The translations under genes and the position numbers were made by a program. From an uncultured Rhizobium sp. (GTDB lineage: Bacteria; Pseudomonadota; Alphaproteobacteria; Rhizobiales; Rhizobiaceae), in contig CAMFHE010000018.1 of assembly GCA_945952045.1 (NCBI GenBank), positions 37,034-101,033 of the forward strand: a stretch of 64,000 nt of DNA, written 5' to 3'. The notes below the pieces were generated by a model. The model saw only the letters and a list, made by a program, of their open reading frames with translations, was not told the origin of the DNA and made no database searches. Shown here in pieces: positions 1-7,958 of the stretch. Within the stretch, counting starts at the first letter, position 1. Each line of letters begins with the position of its first letter.

Positions 1-296
1 CAGACGCCGCCGACCGGATGACTGGTCGCTTCCAGAACTTCCTCGGCATTGAGCATGCGCGGCTTGCCGCCGAGCGTCTCGCGGCATTTGCGATTGTCGA
101 GCCGCGCCGTGCCGGCCATCACCACCAGCGCGGTACGCTCGCCGACGCGGATGCAGATCGTCTTGGCGATCTGGTCGGGATCGACGCCATGCGCTTCGGC
201 GGCGAGCGCCACCGTTGCCGAACTGGCTTCGGTCTCGATGACGTCGATATCGGGAGCGTTTTCCCGAAAAAAGGCGCGGACGGATTCGATGCTCAT
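1..296 (-). CDS. YbaK/EbsC-type aminoacyl-tRNA deacylase (3' end outside window)
   Basis: The first 98 residues of a YbaK-family protein, which hydrolyses mischarged tRNA (typically Cys-tRNA(Pro)) in the cytoplasm. Visible family marks are the lysine in IAKTICIRVG near residue 45, the RLDNRKCRETLGGKPRML stretch, and the motif TSHPVGGV at the window edge, which is the usual substrate-pocket loop. The start at 296 gives a normal N-terminus (MSIESVRAFF). The C-terminal part, usually 50-60 more residues, lies outside the window. It is transcribed away from the sRNA at 418-540. The exact tRNA substrate within the family cannot be assigned. Confidence 0.85.
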   Translation of the reverse strand, partial: MSIESVRAFFRENAPDIDVIETEASSATVALAAEAHGVDPDQIAKTICIRVGERTALVVMAGTARLDNRKCRETLGGKPRMLNAEEVLEATSHPVGGV

Positions 297-405
297 CCCG
301 CTTGAATATGCGAGCTTGGCCGCCGCTTCAATCCCTGGATGTTAGCTATGCATAAAGTGCATTGCTGCGCTGCAATAAAAGCCTGTTTTTTAGTCGAAAA
401 TCGTG

Positions 406-411
406 TATAGT
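406..411 (+). promoter_or_regulatory. candidate -10 element of the sRNA
   Basis: TATAGT lies about 16 bases before the first hairpin of the sRNA, in a locally AT-rich stretch that follows the divergent ybaK start. The expected -35 position (383-388, CTGTTT) is a poor match, so the sigma factor is uncertain; related RNAs in Rhodobacter are made by alternative heat-shock sigma factors. Confidence 0.4.
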
Positions 412-417
412 CGTTTT

Positions 418-540
418 CATCGAAGCGGCGCACTCCTCCTCCCAGTGCCGCCCGATTGGACTGACGATCATCCTCCTCCCGATTGTCAGTCAGTATTAGT
501 GCCCGGCGCATCCTCCTCCCGCGCCGGGCACTTTCATTTT
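418..540 (+). ncRNA. cuckoo/CcsR-type small RNA with three CCUCCUCCC hairpin loops
   Basis: Three consecutive hairpins each present the same 9-base loop CCTCCTCCC, at 435-443, 472-480 and 512-520. Stem 1 (427-453) has one bulge, stem 2 (460-490) pairs ACTGACGATC with GATTGTCAGT through one G-U, and stem 3 (499-531) pairs GTGCCCGGCGC with GCGCCGGGCAC perfectly and is followed by a T-rich tail, so it doubles as the terminator. The loop is complementary to Shine-Dalgarno sequences. Repeated CCUCCUCCC hairpins are the hallmark of the alphaproteobacterial cuckoo/CcsR RNA class. Ends are approximate: the 5' end is inferred from the -10 at 406. Confidence 0.85.
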
Positions 541-722
541 CAGCCTCCCCCTACATTCTTCTGCAAATGCTTGGCCGGATTGTCGTTTTCGTCCGGATTG
601 GGCAATGGCGTCTCGTCTGGCAGACGGTCGGGTTCCGGCTCCGTGACCGGCGGTGGCGGGGTGAGCGGCGGCGGGATGGGCGGCATGGTCGGTTCGGGAA
701 CCGGTTCGACGGGATAGCTCAT
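540..722 (-). CDS. small proline-rich protein, unknown function
   Basis: A 60-residue protein beginning MSYPVEPVPEPTMPPIPPP. It is very rich in proline and glutamate, with no signal peptide or membrane segment, so it is probably disordered. The start at 722 is chosen because AGGAGA sits six bases upstream; a longer frame to 794 has no such site. Its stop codon meets the 3' end of the sRNA at 540, so the two transcripts converge tail to tail. I do not recognise a function. Confidence 0.6.
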   Translation of the reverse strand: MSYPVEPVPEPTMPPIPPPLTPPPPVTEPEPDRLPDETPLPNPDENDNPAKHLQKNVGGG

Positions 723-917
723 GGCATTCTCCTGATTTCTAGCGACCTCGCGCGAAAACGCGCGGACCGTCCTTGCGGCGACGACATGCGTCAAGACATC
801 AAGTCAACGACAGCGAACGGCCATTGTTCCAACCGGGATGGAACCGCGCGCGCCTGTCGCGGGTTTGGAAGGCGGCGGATATCGGCATCGAGCGCCGCCC
901 CGCATCGGAGACCCATC

Positions 918-1160
918 ATGCAGATCACCTACCATATCGCGGAACATGACGGCGGCTGGGCCTATCGGCTGGGCGATGTGTGGTCCGAGCCCTTTGCCTC
1001 CCATGACGAAGCCCTGGCTGCGGCCCGCCGCGCCGCCGAGCGCCAGCAGGTCGGCGGCGATAATGCCGAAATCGATTACCAGTCTGGCGATGGCCGCTGG
1101 CGTCACGAACATGTCGATGGCGGCGACCGTCCGGAGGTCGAGGTCGACCCCAAGGACTGA
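918..1160 (+). CDS. DUF2188-like small protein
   Basis: An 80-residue protein: a short beta-strand start ([20 protein letters not shown]), an Ala/Arg-rich helix ([16 protein letters not shown]) and a charged tail ending EVEVDPKD. The HDGGWAY..F.SHDEAL pattern matches the small DUF2188 proteins common in rhizobia, whose role is unknown. GGAG lies nine bases before the ATG. It is monocistronic: the next gene starts 221 bases on, after a repeat element. Confidence 0.7.
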   Translation: MQITYHIAEHDGGWAYRLGDVWSEPFASHDEALAAARRAAERQQVGGDNAEIDYQSGDGRWRHEHVDGGDRPEVEVDPKD

Positions 1161-1234
1161 TATTTCCATCTCCCCGGATCGTGATCTCTCTTTGTATGAC
1201 GAACGGTGCCGCCTACTGGAACAGGGGCGCGATT

Positions 1235-1284
1235 GCGCTGAAGCGCGCCGCAATCCTCTGGATTGGTGTCTTGCGCTTCAGCGC
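1235..1284. repeat. long imperfect palindrome (REP-like)
   Basis: GCGCTGAAGCGC at 1235-1246 is the exact reverse complement of GCGCTTCAGCGC at 1273-1284. Inside it CAATCC (1251-1256) pairs with GGATTG (1260-1265) around a three-base loop. It lies between the DUF2188-like gene and cysK, with no T-tract, so it looks like an extragenic palindrome and not a terminator. Confidence 0.7.
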
Positions 1285-1295
1285 GTTGATTTTTC

Positions 1296-1340
1296 GCATG
1301 GTCTTATCGCAAAACCGCTGCACACTTTTGCGCGACATGC
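1296..1340. repeat. rhizobial intergenic palindrome, copy 1
   Basis: Outer arms GCATG (1296-1300) and CATGC (1336-1340) enclose CGCAAAA (1308-1314) and TTTTGCG (1326-1332), with CCGCTGCACAC between. The core (A)AAACCG-CTGCACAC-TTTT recurs in modified form at 13528-13573 and 54230-54277. Confidence 0.65.
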
Positions 1341-1381
1341 TCTATTGTCCATGCCGACATATCGCACCAAGGGAGAGAACC

Positions 1382-2350
1382 ATGTCCGAACCCCGCAAGC
1401 CCGGCCGCGGCCGCGTCTATTCCTCGATCGTCGAGACCATCGGCGATACGCCGATCGTCCGGCTCGACAAATTTGCGCGCGAGAAGGGCATCAAGGCCAC
1501 CCTGCTGGCCAAGCTCGAATTCTTCAACCCGATCGCTTCGGTGAAGGATCGCATCGGCGTGGCGATGATCGAATCGCTGGAAGAGCAGGGCCGAATCACG
1601 CCCGGCAAAACCGTGCTGGTCGAGCCGACCTCCGGCAATACCGGCATTGCGCTTGCCTTCGCCGCCGCCGCCAAGGGCTATCGCCTGATCCTCACCATGC
1701 CGGAGACCATGTCGGTCGAGCGTCGCAAGATGCTGGCGCTGCTCGGCGCCGAACTGGTGCTGACCGAAGGCCCCAAGGGCATGAAGGGCGCCATTGCCAA
1801 GGCCGAGGAACTGGCCGCCTCGATGCCGGATGCGATTATCCCGCAACAATTCGAAAACCCCGCCAACCCGGAAATCCATCGCCGCACCACCGCCGAAGAA
1901 ATCTGGAACGATACCAATGGCGAGGTCGATATTTTCGTATCGGGCATCGGCACTGGCGGAACGATCACCGGCGCCGGTCAGGTGCTGAAATCGAAGAAGC
2001 CGTCGATCAAGGTCGTCGCCGTCGAGCCGGCCGACAGCCCGGTGCTTTCGGGCGGAAATCCCGGTCCGCACAAGATCCAGGGCATCGGCGCGGGTTTCGC
2101 CCCGAAAATCCTCGACACCAATGTCTATGACGAAATCGTCACCGTCAGCAATGACGACGCCTTCGCCAATGCCCGTCTCGTCGCCCGCCTCGAAGGCGTG
2201 CCGGTCGGCATTTCCTCCGGTGCAGCACTTGCGGCGGCCACCGTCATCGGCCAGCGTGAGGAAAACGCCGGCAAGACCATCGTCGTCATCATTCCCTCCT
2301 TCGCCGAGCGCTATCTTTCGACCGCCCTGTTCGAAGGACTGGGCGGCTAA
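1382..2350 (+). CDS. cysK: cysteine synthase A (O-acetylserine sulfhydrylase)
   Basis: A 322-residue PLP enzyme that makes cysteine from O-acetylserine and sulfide in the cytoplasm. The PLP-lysine motif [11 protein letters not shown] is near residue 45, the substrate loop TSGNTG near residue 83, and the glycine loop [11 protein letters not shown] near residue 185. Length is normal. The start at 1382 is preceded by GGGAGAG; in-frame sequence upstream belongs to the intergenic repeats. Sequence alone does not fully separate CysK from CysM, but [10 protein letters not shown] and IQGIGAGF are CysK-like. No neighbour shares its pathway. Confidence 0.93.
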   Translation: MSEPRKPGRGRVYSSIVETIGDTPIVRLDKFAREKGIKATLLAKLEFFNPIASVKDRIGVAMIESLEEQGRITPGKTVLVEPTSGNTGIALAFAAAAKGYRLILTMPETMSVERRKMLALLGAELVLTEGPKGMKGAIAKAEELAASMPDAIIPQQFENPANPEIHRRTTAEEIWNDTNGEVDIFVSGIGTGGTITGAGQVLKSKKPSIKVVAVEPADSPVLSGGNPGPHKIQGIGAGFAPKILDTNVYDEIVTVSNDDAFANARLVARLEGVPVGISSGAALAAATVIGQREENAGKTIVVIIPSFAERYLSTALFEGLGG

Positions 2351-2674
2351 GGCTTCTCCGGACGCTGGGATTCCCGCGATATGAGGGCGTCCTGCGAGCA
2401 GACGAAATCGCCTGCTCGCACAGCGTTCTCGACACCGGAGAGCCGAGGGCATGGCATATGGGGCAAGACGCAGCGCCAAGGCCCGTTCCCCCTTCACAAG
2501 AGAAGATCGCCGCAGCGGGATGAGACATGCCGAAGGCAAAAGACCTGACGGTTTCCATGTGCGTCGCCTCTCTCTCATCGGCCCTCCGGGTTACCGTTTC
2601 CCCAAAAGGGTTTTTGGGCCCTGACGTGCCGTATATGCGATAGCCCTGTCGGCGACCTAGCCAGGAACAAAAGC
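2351..2674. other. intergenic region with a strong hairpin
   Basis: 324 bases without a convincing gene. TGCGAGCAG (2393-2401) pairs perfectly with CTGCTCGCA (2412-2420) around a 10-base loop, but no T-tract follows. A second small hairpin, CCCAAAA (2601-2607) with TTTTGGG (2612-2618), lies nearer the next gene. The first may end cysK transcription; I see nothing else. Confidence 0.5.
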
Positions 2675-3091
2675 ATGCTTCATCACCTTTCGCTCGGCGT
2701 TGCCGATCTTGCGCTTTCCGCTGTCTTTTACGACGCGGCGCTGGCGCCGCTTGGCTATGTCAGGGTCTGGGCTGACATCCGCCCCGGCGAACCGGATCAG
2801 GCTGTCGGCTACGGTGTGCGGGGCGGCGGCGACAAGCTTGCCCTCAAGGAGCAGGGCGCAGCCGCTCGTCCGCCAGGCCCGGGTTTCCATCTCGCTTTCA
2901 CCGCGCCGGATAGCGCGGCCGTCGATGCCTTCCACCGCGCAGCGCTTGCCGCCGGCGGCACGGATAACGGCGCACCCGGTCTTCGTCCGCATTATGGAGT
3001 TGGCTATTATGCCGCCTTCGTCATCGATCCCGACGGTCACCGGCTGGAAGCGGTTTTCAAGGTGCCAGCCGATGTCGCTTCCGGCGCATAA
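2675..3091 (+). CDS. VOC family (glyoxalase-like) protein
   Basis: A 138-residue single-domain vicinal-oxygen-chelate protein. It starts MLHHLSLGVADL, where the first metal-binding histidine is expected, and ends with GVGYYAAFVIDPDGHRLEAVFK, the usual second half carrying the last metal ligand (glutamate). Such proteins bind a divalent metal and include lyases, dioxygenases and resistance proteins; the substrate cannot be told. Its stop is three bases from the convergent comM stop. Confidence 0.8.
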   Translation: MLHHLSLGVADLALSAVFYDAALAPLGYVRVWADIRPGEPDQAVGYGVRGGGDKLALKEQGAAARPPGPGFHLAFTAPDSAAVDAFHRAALAAGGTDNGAPGLRPHYGVGYYAAFVIDPDGHRLEAVFKVPADVASGA

Positions 3092-3094
3092 AAT

Positions 3095-4627
3095 TCAGGC
3101 CGCCGCCGTCAGCCGCTCGCCGGCGATGCGGTAGGAGATCGCTTCCGCCAGGTGGATGCGGCCGACGGTCTCTTGTCCGTCGAGATCGGCCAGCGTGCGC
3201 GCCACTTTCAGGATGCGATGGTAGCTGCGCGCCGAAAACTTCATCTTTTCCGCGGCATCGCGCAGCAGCTTCAGGCCCGGCTCGTCCGGCTCGGCCAGCA
3301 CTTCGATCAGCGACGTCGAGCATCGGGCATTGGTGGTCATCGCCGGCAGGCCGGCCGCGACATACCGCCTGCGCTGTATTTCGCGCGCGCGGTCCACGCG
3401 GGAGGCAACGGTGGCGCTCGACTCACTTGCGCGCGGGCGAATGAGATCGGCGGCCGAAACGGCTGGTACGTCGATGCGGATATCGATGCGATCCATGAGC
3501 GGCCCGGAAATGCGCGCCTGATAGTCGCTCATGCAGCGCGGTCCCTTGGCGCAGGTGTGACCCGGCTCGCCGGCCATGCCGCAGCGGCAGGGGTTCATCG
3601 CCGCCACCAATTGGATGCTGGCGGGATAGGACACACGGGTGTTTGCCCGGGCGATGACGCATTCGCCGCTTTCCAGAGGCTGGCGCAGCGCATCCAGCAC
3701 CTGCGGCGAGAATTCGGGGAATTCATCGAGAAACAGGATGCCGTGATGGGCAAGCGAGGCCTCGCCCGGCCGTCCGCGAAAGCCGCCGCCGACCAGCGCT
3801 GCCATGGTTGCCGAATGATGTGGCGCGCGATAGGGCCGTCGGTCGGAAAGCTTGCCGCCGGCCAGTTGCCCCGCGACGGAATGGATCATCGATACTTCCA
3901 GAAGTTCGGCGGCCGAGAGCGGTGGCAGGATCGAGGGCAGGCGCGCCGCCAGCATCGACTTGCCGGAACCCGGCGGCCCGACCATTAAAAGGTTGTGCCC
4001 GCCGGCCGCCGCCACCTCCAGCGCCCGCTTGGCGCTTTCCTGCCCCTTGATCTCGGCCAGATCGGGAAGGTTGGCGGGATTGGCGCGGATCGCCGGCACG
4101 GGACGCGACAGCTTCTGCGTGCCGCGAAAATGGTTGGCGAGCGCGATCAGGCTGCGCGGTGCGAGAATATCGATGCCCTCGCCTGCCCAGGCGGCCTCGG
4201 GACCGCTGTCTGCGGGGCAGATCAGGCCCTTGTCGAGCGCATGTGCCGCAATCGCCGCCGGCAGGGCGCCGGCGACCGGGGCCAGCGTGCCGTCGAGATT
4301 AAGTTCGCCGATGACGACGTAAGCGCCGAGCGCATCTGGCGGCACCGCGCCCAGCGCCGCCATCAGGCCAAGCGCAATCGGCAGGTCGAAATGAGAGCCT
4401 TCCTTGGGCAGGTCGGCCGGCGCCAGATTGATGGTGACGCGCTTCGGCGGCAGGGCAAGGCCGCAGGCATGCAGCGCGGCCTGCACCCGCTCGCGGCTTT
4501 CTGCCACCGCCTTGTCCGGCAGGCCGACGATCTGCATGCCGACCTTGCCGGGCGCGATCATGACCTGTACCTCGACAGGAACGCCTTCAATGCCTTGAAA
4601 GGCCAGCGTGCTGACGCGCGCGATCAT
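3095..4627 (-). CDS. comM: YifB/ComM family Mg-chelatase-like AAA+ ATPase
   Basis: A 510-residue protein with an N-terminal Lon-protease-like fold (residues 1-170), Walker A GPPGSGKSML near 217 and Walker B ILFLDEFPEF near 302, plus the CXC..C stretch NPCRCG of this family. In naturally competent bacteria ComM is a helicase that promotes branch migration during DNA integration; it is also kept in non-competent species. The start at 4627 (MIARVSTLAFQG) fits the family; a ten-residue longer frame is less likely. It is followed by the convergent VOC gene. Confidence 0.92.
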   Translation of the reverse strand: MIARVSTLAFQGIEGVPVEVQVMIAPGKVGMQIVGLPDKAVAESRERVQAALHACGLALPPKRVTINLAPADLPKEGSHFDLPIALGLMAALGAVPPDALGAYVVIGELNLDGTLAPVAGALPAAIAAHALDKGLICPADSGPEAAWAGEGIDILAPRSLIALANHFRGTQKLSRPVPAIRANPANLPDLAEIKGQESAKRALEVAAAGGHNLLMVGPPGSGKSMLAARLPSILPPLSAAELLEVSMIHSVAGQLAGGKLSDRRPYRAPHHSATMAALVGGGFRGRPGEASLAHHGILFLDEFPEFSPQVLDALRQPLESGECVIARANTRVSYPASIQLVAAMNPCRCGMAGEPGHTCAKGPRCMSDYQARISGPLMDRIDIRIDVPAVSAADLIRPRASESSATVASRVDRAREIQRRRYVAAGLPAMTTNARCSTSLIEVLAEPDEPGLKLLRDAAEKMKFSARSYHRILKVARTLADLDGQETVGRIHLAEAISYRIAGERLTAAA

Positions 4628-4789
4628 ATTTCCAGCCCTCTTGCCGATCCGATACACCCTCAGCGGGTTATGGATTGCAATCTGGCATGGAATATGGAAT
4701 AAAACAAGAACACAAAACGAACAATCTCCCGCATCCGGTGTGGTCTGGTTGCGGGAGGTTGTACAGGTGGAACAAACGAGGGGGAGCGC

Positions 4790-5737
4790 TCAGGTTTTTT
4801 TGGTTTCGATCGCGTCCCAGAGCAGGGCTGCGATATCGGCGCCGCCGAACTTCTTCACCTCGCGGATGCCGGTCGGCGAGGTCACATTGATCTCGGTCAT
4901 ATAGTCCCCGATCACATCGATGCCGACGAGCAGGAAGCCGCGTTCGCGCAGGGAGGGGCCGATGCGTTCGCAGATTTCGCGTTCACGCGCCGTCAGTTCG
5001 GTCGCCTCGGCGCGGCCGCCGACATGCATGTTGGAACGGCTGTCATGCTCGGCCGGCACGCGATTGATCGCGCCGACCGGCTTACCGTCAACCAAGATGA
5101 TGCGCTTGTCGCCCTTGCGCACGTCCGGCAGGTACTGCTGGGCGATGAAGGGTTCGCGGAACATCTGGCCGAACATTTCGAGCAGGGAGGAGAAGTTGCG
5201 GTCGTCGCGCGAGGAATGGAAGACGCCGGCGCCGCCATTGCCGTAGAGCGGCTTGAGGATGATGTCGCCCATTTCGGCGCGGAAGCGGGCGATTTCGGCC
5301 GGATCGCGGGTGATGAGCGTCTGAGGCATCAGGTCGGCGAATTCGGTGACGAAGATCTTTTCCGGCGAATTGCGCACCCAGGCCGGATCGTTGACGACCA
5401 GCGTCTTGGGATGGATGCGCTCAAGCAGATGTGTCGAGGTGATATAGGCCATGTCGAAGGGCGGATCCTGGCGCAGCAGGACGACGTCCATGGTCGAGAG
5501 GTCGATACGCTCGGGAGCACTGAGCGTAAAATGGTCGCCCTTGACGTCGCGCAGCACCATTTCCTCGACAGTGGCAATGATCTTGCCGTCACGCATGGTC
5601 AGCTTGTCGGGCGTGTAATGGAACAGCTTGTAACCACGCGCCTGCGCTTCCAGGCTCATGGCGAAGGTCGAATCCCCGGCGATGTTGATGCCGGAAACAT
5701 GGTCCATCTGGACCGCTACGTTCTTGATCTTTGCCAT
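4790..5737 (-). CDS. gshB: glutathione synthetase
   Basis: A 315-residue ATP-grasp enzyme joining gamma-glutamylcysteine and glycine, the last step of glutathione synthesis in the cytoplasm. It opens with [21 protein letters not shown] and carries [11 protein letters not shown], the ATP-binding [12 protein letters not shown] near residue 187, and the C-terminal [20 protein letters not shown] with acidic metal ligands. Length is normal. The upstream cupin gene is separated by 81 bases and may be co-transcribed. Confidence 0.95.
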   Translation of the reverse strand: MAKIKNVAVQMDHVSGINIAGDSTFAMSLEAQARGYKLFHYTPDKLTMRDGKIIATVEEMVLRDVKGDHFTLSAPERIDLSTMDVVLLRQDPPFDMAYITSTHLLERIHPKTLVVNDPAWVRNSPEKIFVTEFADLMPQTLITRDPAEIARFRAEMGDIILKPLYGNGGAGVFHSSRDDRNFSSLLEMFGQMFREPFIAQQYLPDVRKGDKRIILVDGKPVGAINRVPAEHDSRSNMHVGGRAEATELTAREREICERIGPSLRERGFLLVGIDVIGDYMTEINVTSPTGIREVKKFGGADIAALLWDAIETKKT

Positions 5738-5818
5738 AGGCTCGAAGGCTCCCCGCTGATATCGCGCGCTTCCATTTAGGATGCGCCGGCACCGATGGCA
5801 ACGGGGGAGCGCCGGAAG

Positions 5819-6325
5819 TTAGGCCGCGAGGCCGACCTGTCCGCCCGAGGTCAGGAAACGCTTGATGCGGATGGCGGCTGCCAACGGCTTGGGGAAGGGG
5901 CGGCGCAGGAAGGCGATCTTGCGCACATACCCCTCCACCTGCCAGGTCGCCCAGGTATCGCCGGCGAAATAGGCGATATCGCCGGTTTTCAAAGTTCGCG
6001 TCGAGCCGTCCTCGGCCGTGACATGCACGGTGCCCTCGAGGATCAGCACGGTTTCGTCCCAGGGGAAGTACCAGCGAAAGCTGCCATCGGTGCAATCCCA
6101 GACGGCGGTCAGCGCCGCGTCGTCGGGGCTGCGGGAGTGTTCGGCGGCGCGGGCCTGCGGATCGCCTGATAGCACCCAGGCCGGATCGATCGGCGCGGGC
6201 TTCATCTCCATGTCTTCCATTGGGGCGGCGACCAGTGGCGGCATGGAATTGCCCGATAAAAGGTTTGGCGGCACGACCCGCGTCGCCATCAGCACAGCAT
6301 TCGCCAACATCATTTTCCAGACCAT
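5819..6325 (-). CDS. cupin domain protein (DUF861 type)
   Basis: A 168-residue protein. Residues 60-140 form one beta-barrel cupin: WDCTDGSFRWYFPWDETVLILEG, then TLKTGDIAYFAGDTWATWQV, the pattern of DUF861/Cupin_3 proteins. The N-terminal 55 residues are proline- and methionine-rich without a clear signal peptide. Related proteins include (S)-ureidoglycine aminohydrolase-like cupins, but no purine genes are near, so the substrate is unknown. It lies 81 bases upstream of gshB on the same strand. Confidence 0.75.
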   Translation of the reverse strand: MVWKMMLANAVLMATRVVPPNLLSGNSMPPLVAAPMEDMEMKPAPIDPAWVLSGDPQARAAEHSRSPDDAALTAVWDCTDGSFRWYFPWDETVLILEGTVHVTAEDGSTRTLKTGDIAYFAGDTWATWQVEGYVRKIAFLRRPFPKPLAAAIRIKRFLTSGGQVGLAA

Positions 6326-6435
6326 GCGTTCCCCCGCAATCCTTCATTATCCCAAAAAGGGACGGCCACCGGGAAGCAAGATACGCCATGAGCCGTAACG
6401 GTTCAGTTCAGGAATCGCGGCGTATTTTAATCATC

Positions 6436-6804
6436 CTAAAAGGCATCGATGAAATGCCGTGGCCAGCGCAACGGCATCACGGCAACAATGTCATAGCGTT
6501 GCGAGATCAGATGGGCGTCACGCTGGCGCGACAGCCAGATGTCGCTTGCCGCGCGGATGCGCTTTTGCGCCGTGGCGCTGACGGCATCGACGGCGAGCGA
6601 GGCATCGCCACGCGCCTTGACTTCGATGAAGACGGCGAGATCGCCCTTGCGGGCGATGATGTCGATCTCGCCGAGCTTGGTGCGATAGCGCCGCGCGAGA
6701 ATGCGGTAGCCTTTGAGAAACAGGTAGGCGGCCGCGATCCATTCGGAGACATGACCGCGCCGCTCTGCCTTGCGTCGCCGGGTTTTGAGCGGATCAGCCG
6801 CCAT
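6436..6804 (-). CDS. yraN: YraN/UPF0102 nuclease-like protein
   Basis: A 122-residue protein with the restriction-endonuclease-like core of the UPF0102 family: GYRILARRYRTKLGEIDIIARKGDLAVFIEVKAR carries the GEIDII...FIEVK catalytic-type motif (Glu, Asp, Glu-X-Lys). Its cellular role is not established. It overlaps the 3' end of rsmI by 11 bases, so translation is probably coupled, and the rsmI-yraN order is widely conserved. Confidence 0.9.
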   Translation of the reverse strand: MAADPLKTRRRKAERRGHVSEWIAAAYLFLKGYRILARRYRTKLGEIDIIARKGDLAVFIEVKARGDASLAVDAVSATAQKRIRAASDIWLSRQRDAHLISQRYDIVAVMPLRWPRHFIDAF

Positions 6805-7714
6805 CGTCTTTCATATCCAGAAGACGACGATAGAGGTCCTTGCGAGGTAAGCCGGTCAGTTGCGCCGCCTCGGTCGCGGCCTTGCCGGCCGGCATGTCTT
6901 TCGATAGCCGGCTCAGGAGGGCGTCAACGTCCGCGTCTTCGGGCGGCGGCGCGGCGTCCGGCGGGCCGATCACCAGCACGATTTCACCCTTCACGGTCCG
7001 CTCGGCAAATTCGGCGGCAAGCACGCCGAGCGTACCACGGCGAAATTCCTCGAAGGTCTTGGTCAGTTCGCGGCAGACGACGGCGCGGCGGTCTGCCCCG
7101 AGCACATCGGCGGCTGCAACGAGGCTGTCGCCGATGCGATGCGGGGAATCGAAGAAGATCAGCGTCGACGGGATGCCGCCGAGTTCGACAAAACGGTCGC
7201 GCCTGGCCTTGTCTTTATGCGGCAGGAAACCGGCGAACAGGAAGGCGTCGTTGGGCAGGCCGGAGCCGACAAGTGCTGCGAGCGGCGCGGAAGCGCCGGG
7301 CAGGGGGATCACGCGAAAGCCGGCTTCGATGGCGAGCGTCGCCAGTCGATAGCCGGGATCGGAAACCAGCGGCGTGCCGGCATCGGAAACCAGCGCGACG
7401 GATTTTCCCTCGGCAAGGAAAGCCAGCAGGCGCGGTCCGGCCTCGTCGGCATTGTGCTCGTGATAGGCGAAGGGACGGTTGCGAATGCCGTAGCGGTCGA
7501 GCAGCACGCGGGTGACGCGGGTATCCTCGCAGGCAAGCACGTCGGCGCCGGCCAGCGTCTCCAGCGCGCGCAGCGTGATGTCGGCGAGATTGCCGATGGG
7601 GGTGGCGACGAGATAGAGCGCCGGCTCCAGCGGCCGGGCGGGAACGGAAACGTCATGCAGGCGATAGCTGCGCGCATGGCCCGCGCCGTCGTCGTCACGT
7701 CTGTTCACGCTCAT
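6794..7714 (-). CDS. rsmI: 16S rRNA (cytidine(1402)-2'-O)-methyltransferase RsmI
   Basis: A 306-residue SAM-dependent methyltransferase of the tetrapyrrole-methylase fold that modifies C1402 in the decoding centre. Typical are ALYLVATPIGNLADITLRAL near residue 30, CEDTRVTR near 62, VALVSDAGTPLVSDPGYRL near 105, and FFDSPHRI. A C-terminal helical tail (DMPAGKAATEAAQLTGLPRKDLYRRLL) matches the family's RNA-binding helices. The next gene downstream, yraN, overlaps by 11 bases. Confidence 0.95.
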   Translation of the reverse strand: MSVNRRDDDGAGHARSYRLHDVSVPARPLEPALYLVATPIGNLADITLRALETLAGADVLACEDTRVTRVLLDRYGIRNRPFAYHEHNADEAGPRLLAFLAEGKSVALVSDAGTPLVSDPGYRLATLAIEAGFRVIPLPGASAPLAALVGSGLPNDAFLFAGFLPHKDKARRDRFVELGGIPSTLIFFDSPHRIGDSLVAAADVLGADRRAVVCRELTKTFEEFRRGTLGVLAAEFAERTVKGEIVLVIGPPDAAPPPEDADVDALLSRLSKDMPAGKAATEAAQLTGLPRKDLYRRLLDMKDDGG

Positions 7715-7958
7715 GCTGTCTTCCTGTTCAAGCTCTTGGCCCGTTTATGGGCCAGGCAGGCCGGTTTGCACAAGGCGATTTACCGTGGCCCGGCTGTGGA
7801 TTGGCCGATTGTCCTGTTGTAAAATGCCATAGGCCTTGCAATTGCCCTGAAAACTCTGCCATTTTGCCCGTCCACATTTCCGGCATCGGGCCGGGCGGTC
7901 AATGCGCGTCTCTCCTGGGTCAACCCGGTGCGGCGCCGGTCGAAAGCGGTAGCATCTC

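Noticed and set aside
7715..7958. Possible replication origin before dnaN
   Set aside because: Only one weak DnaA-box-like sequence is present and dnaA is absent; dnaN is often away from the origin in this group.
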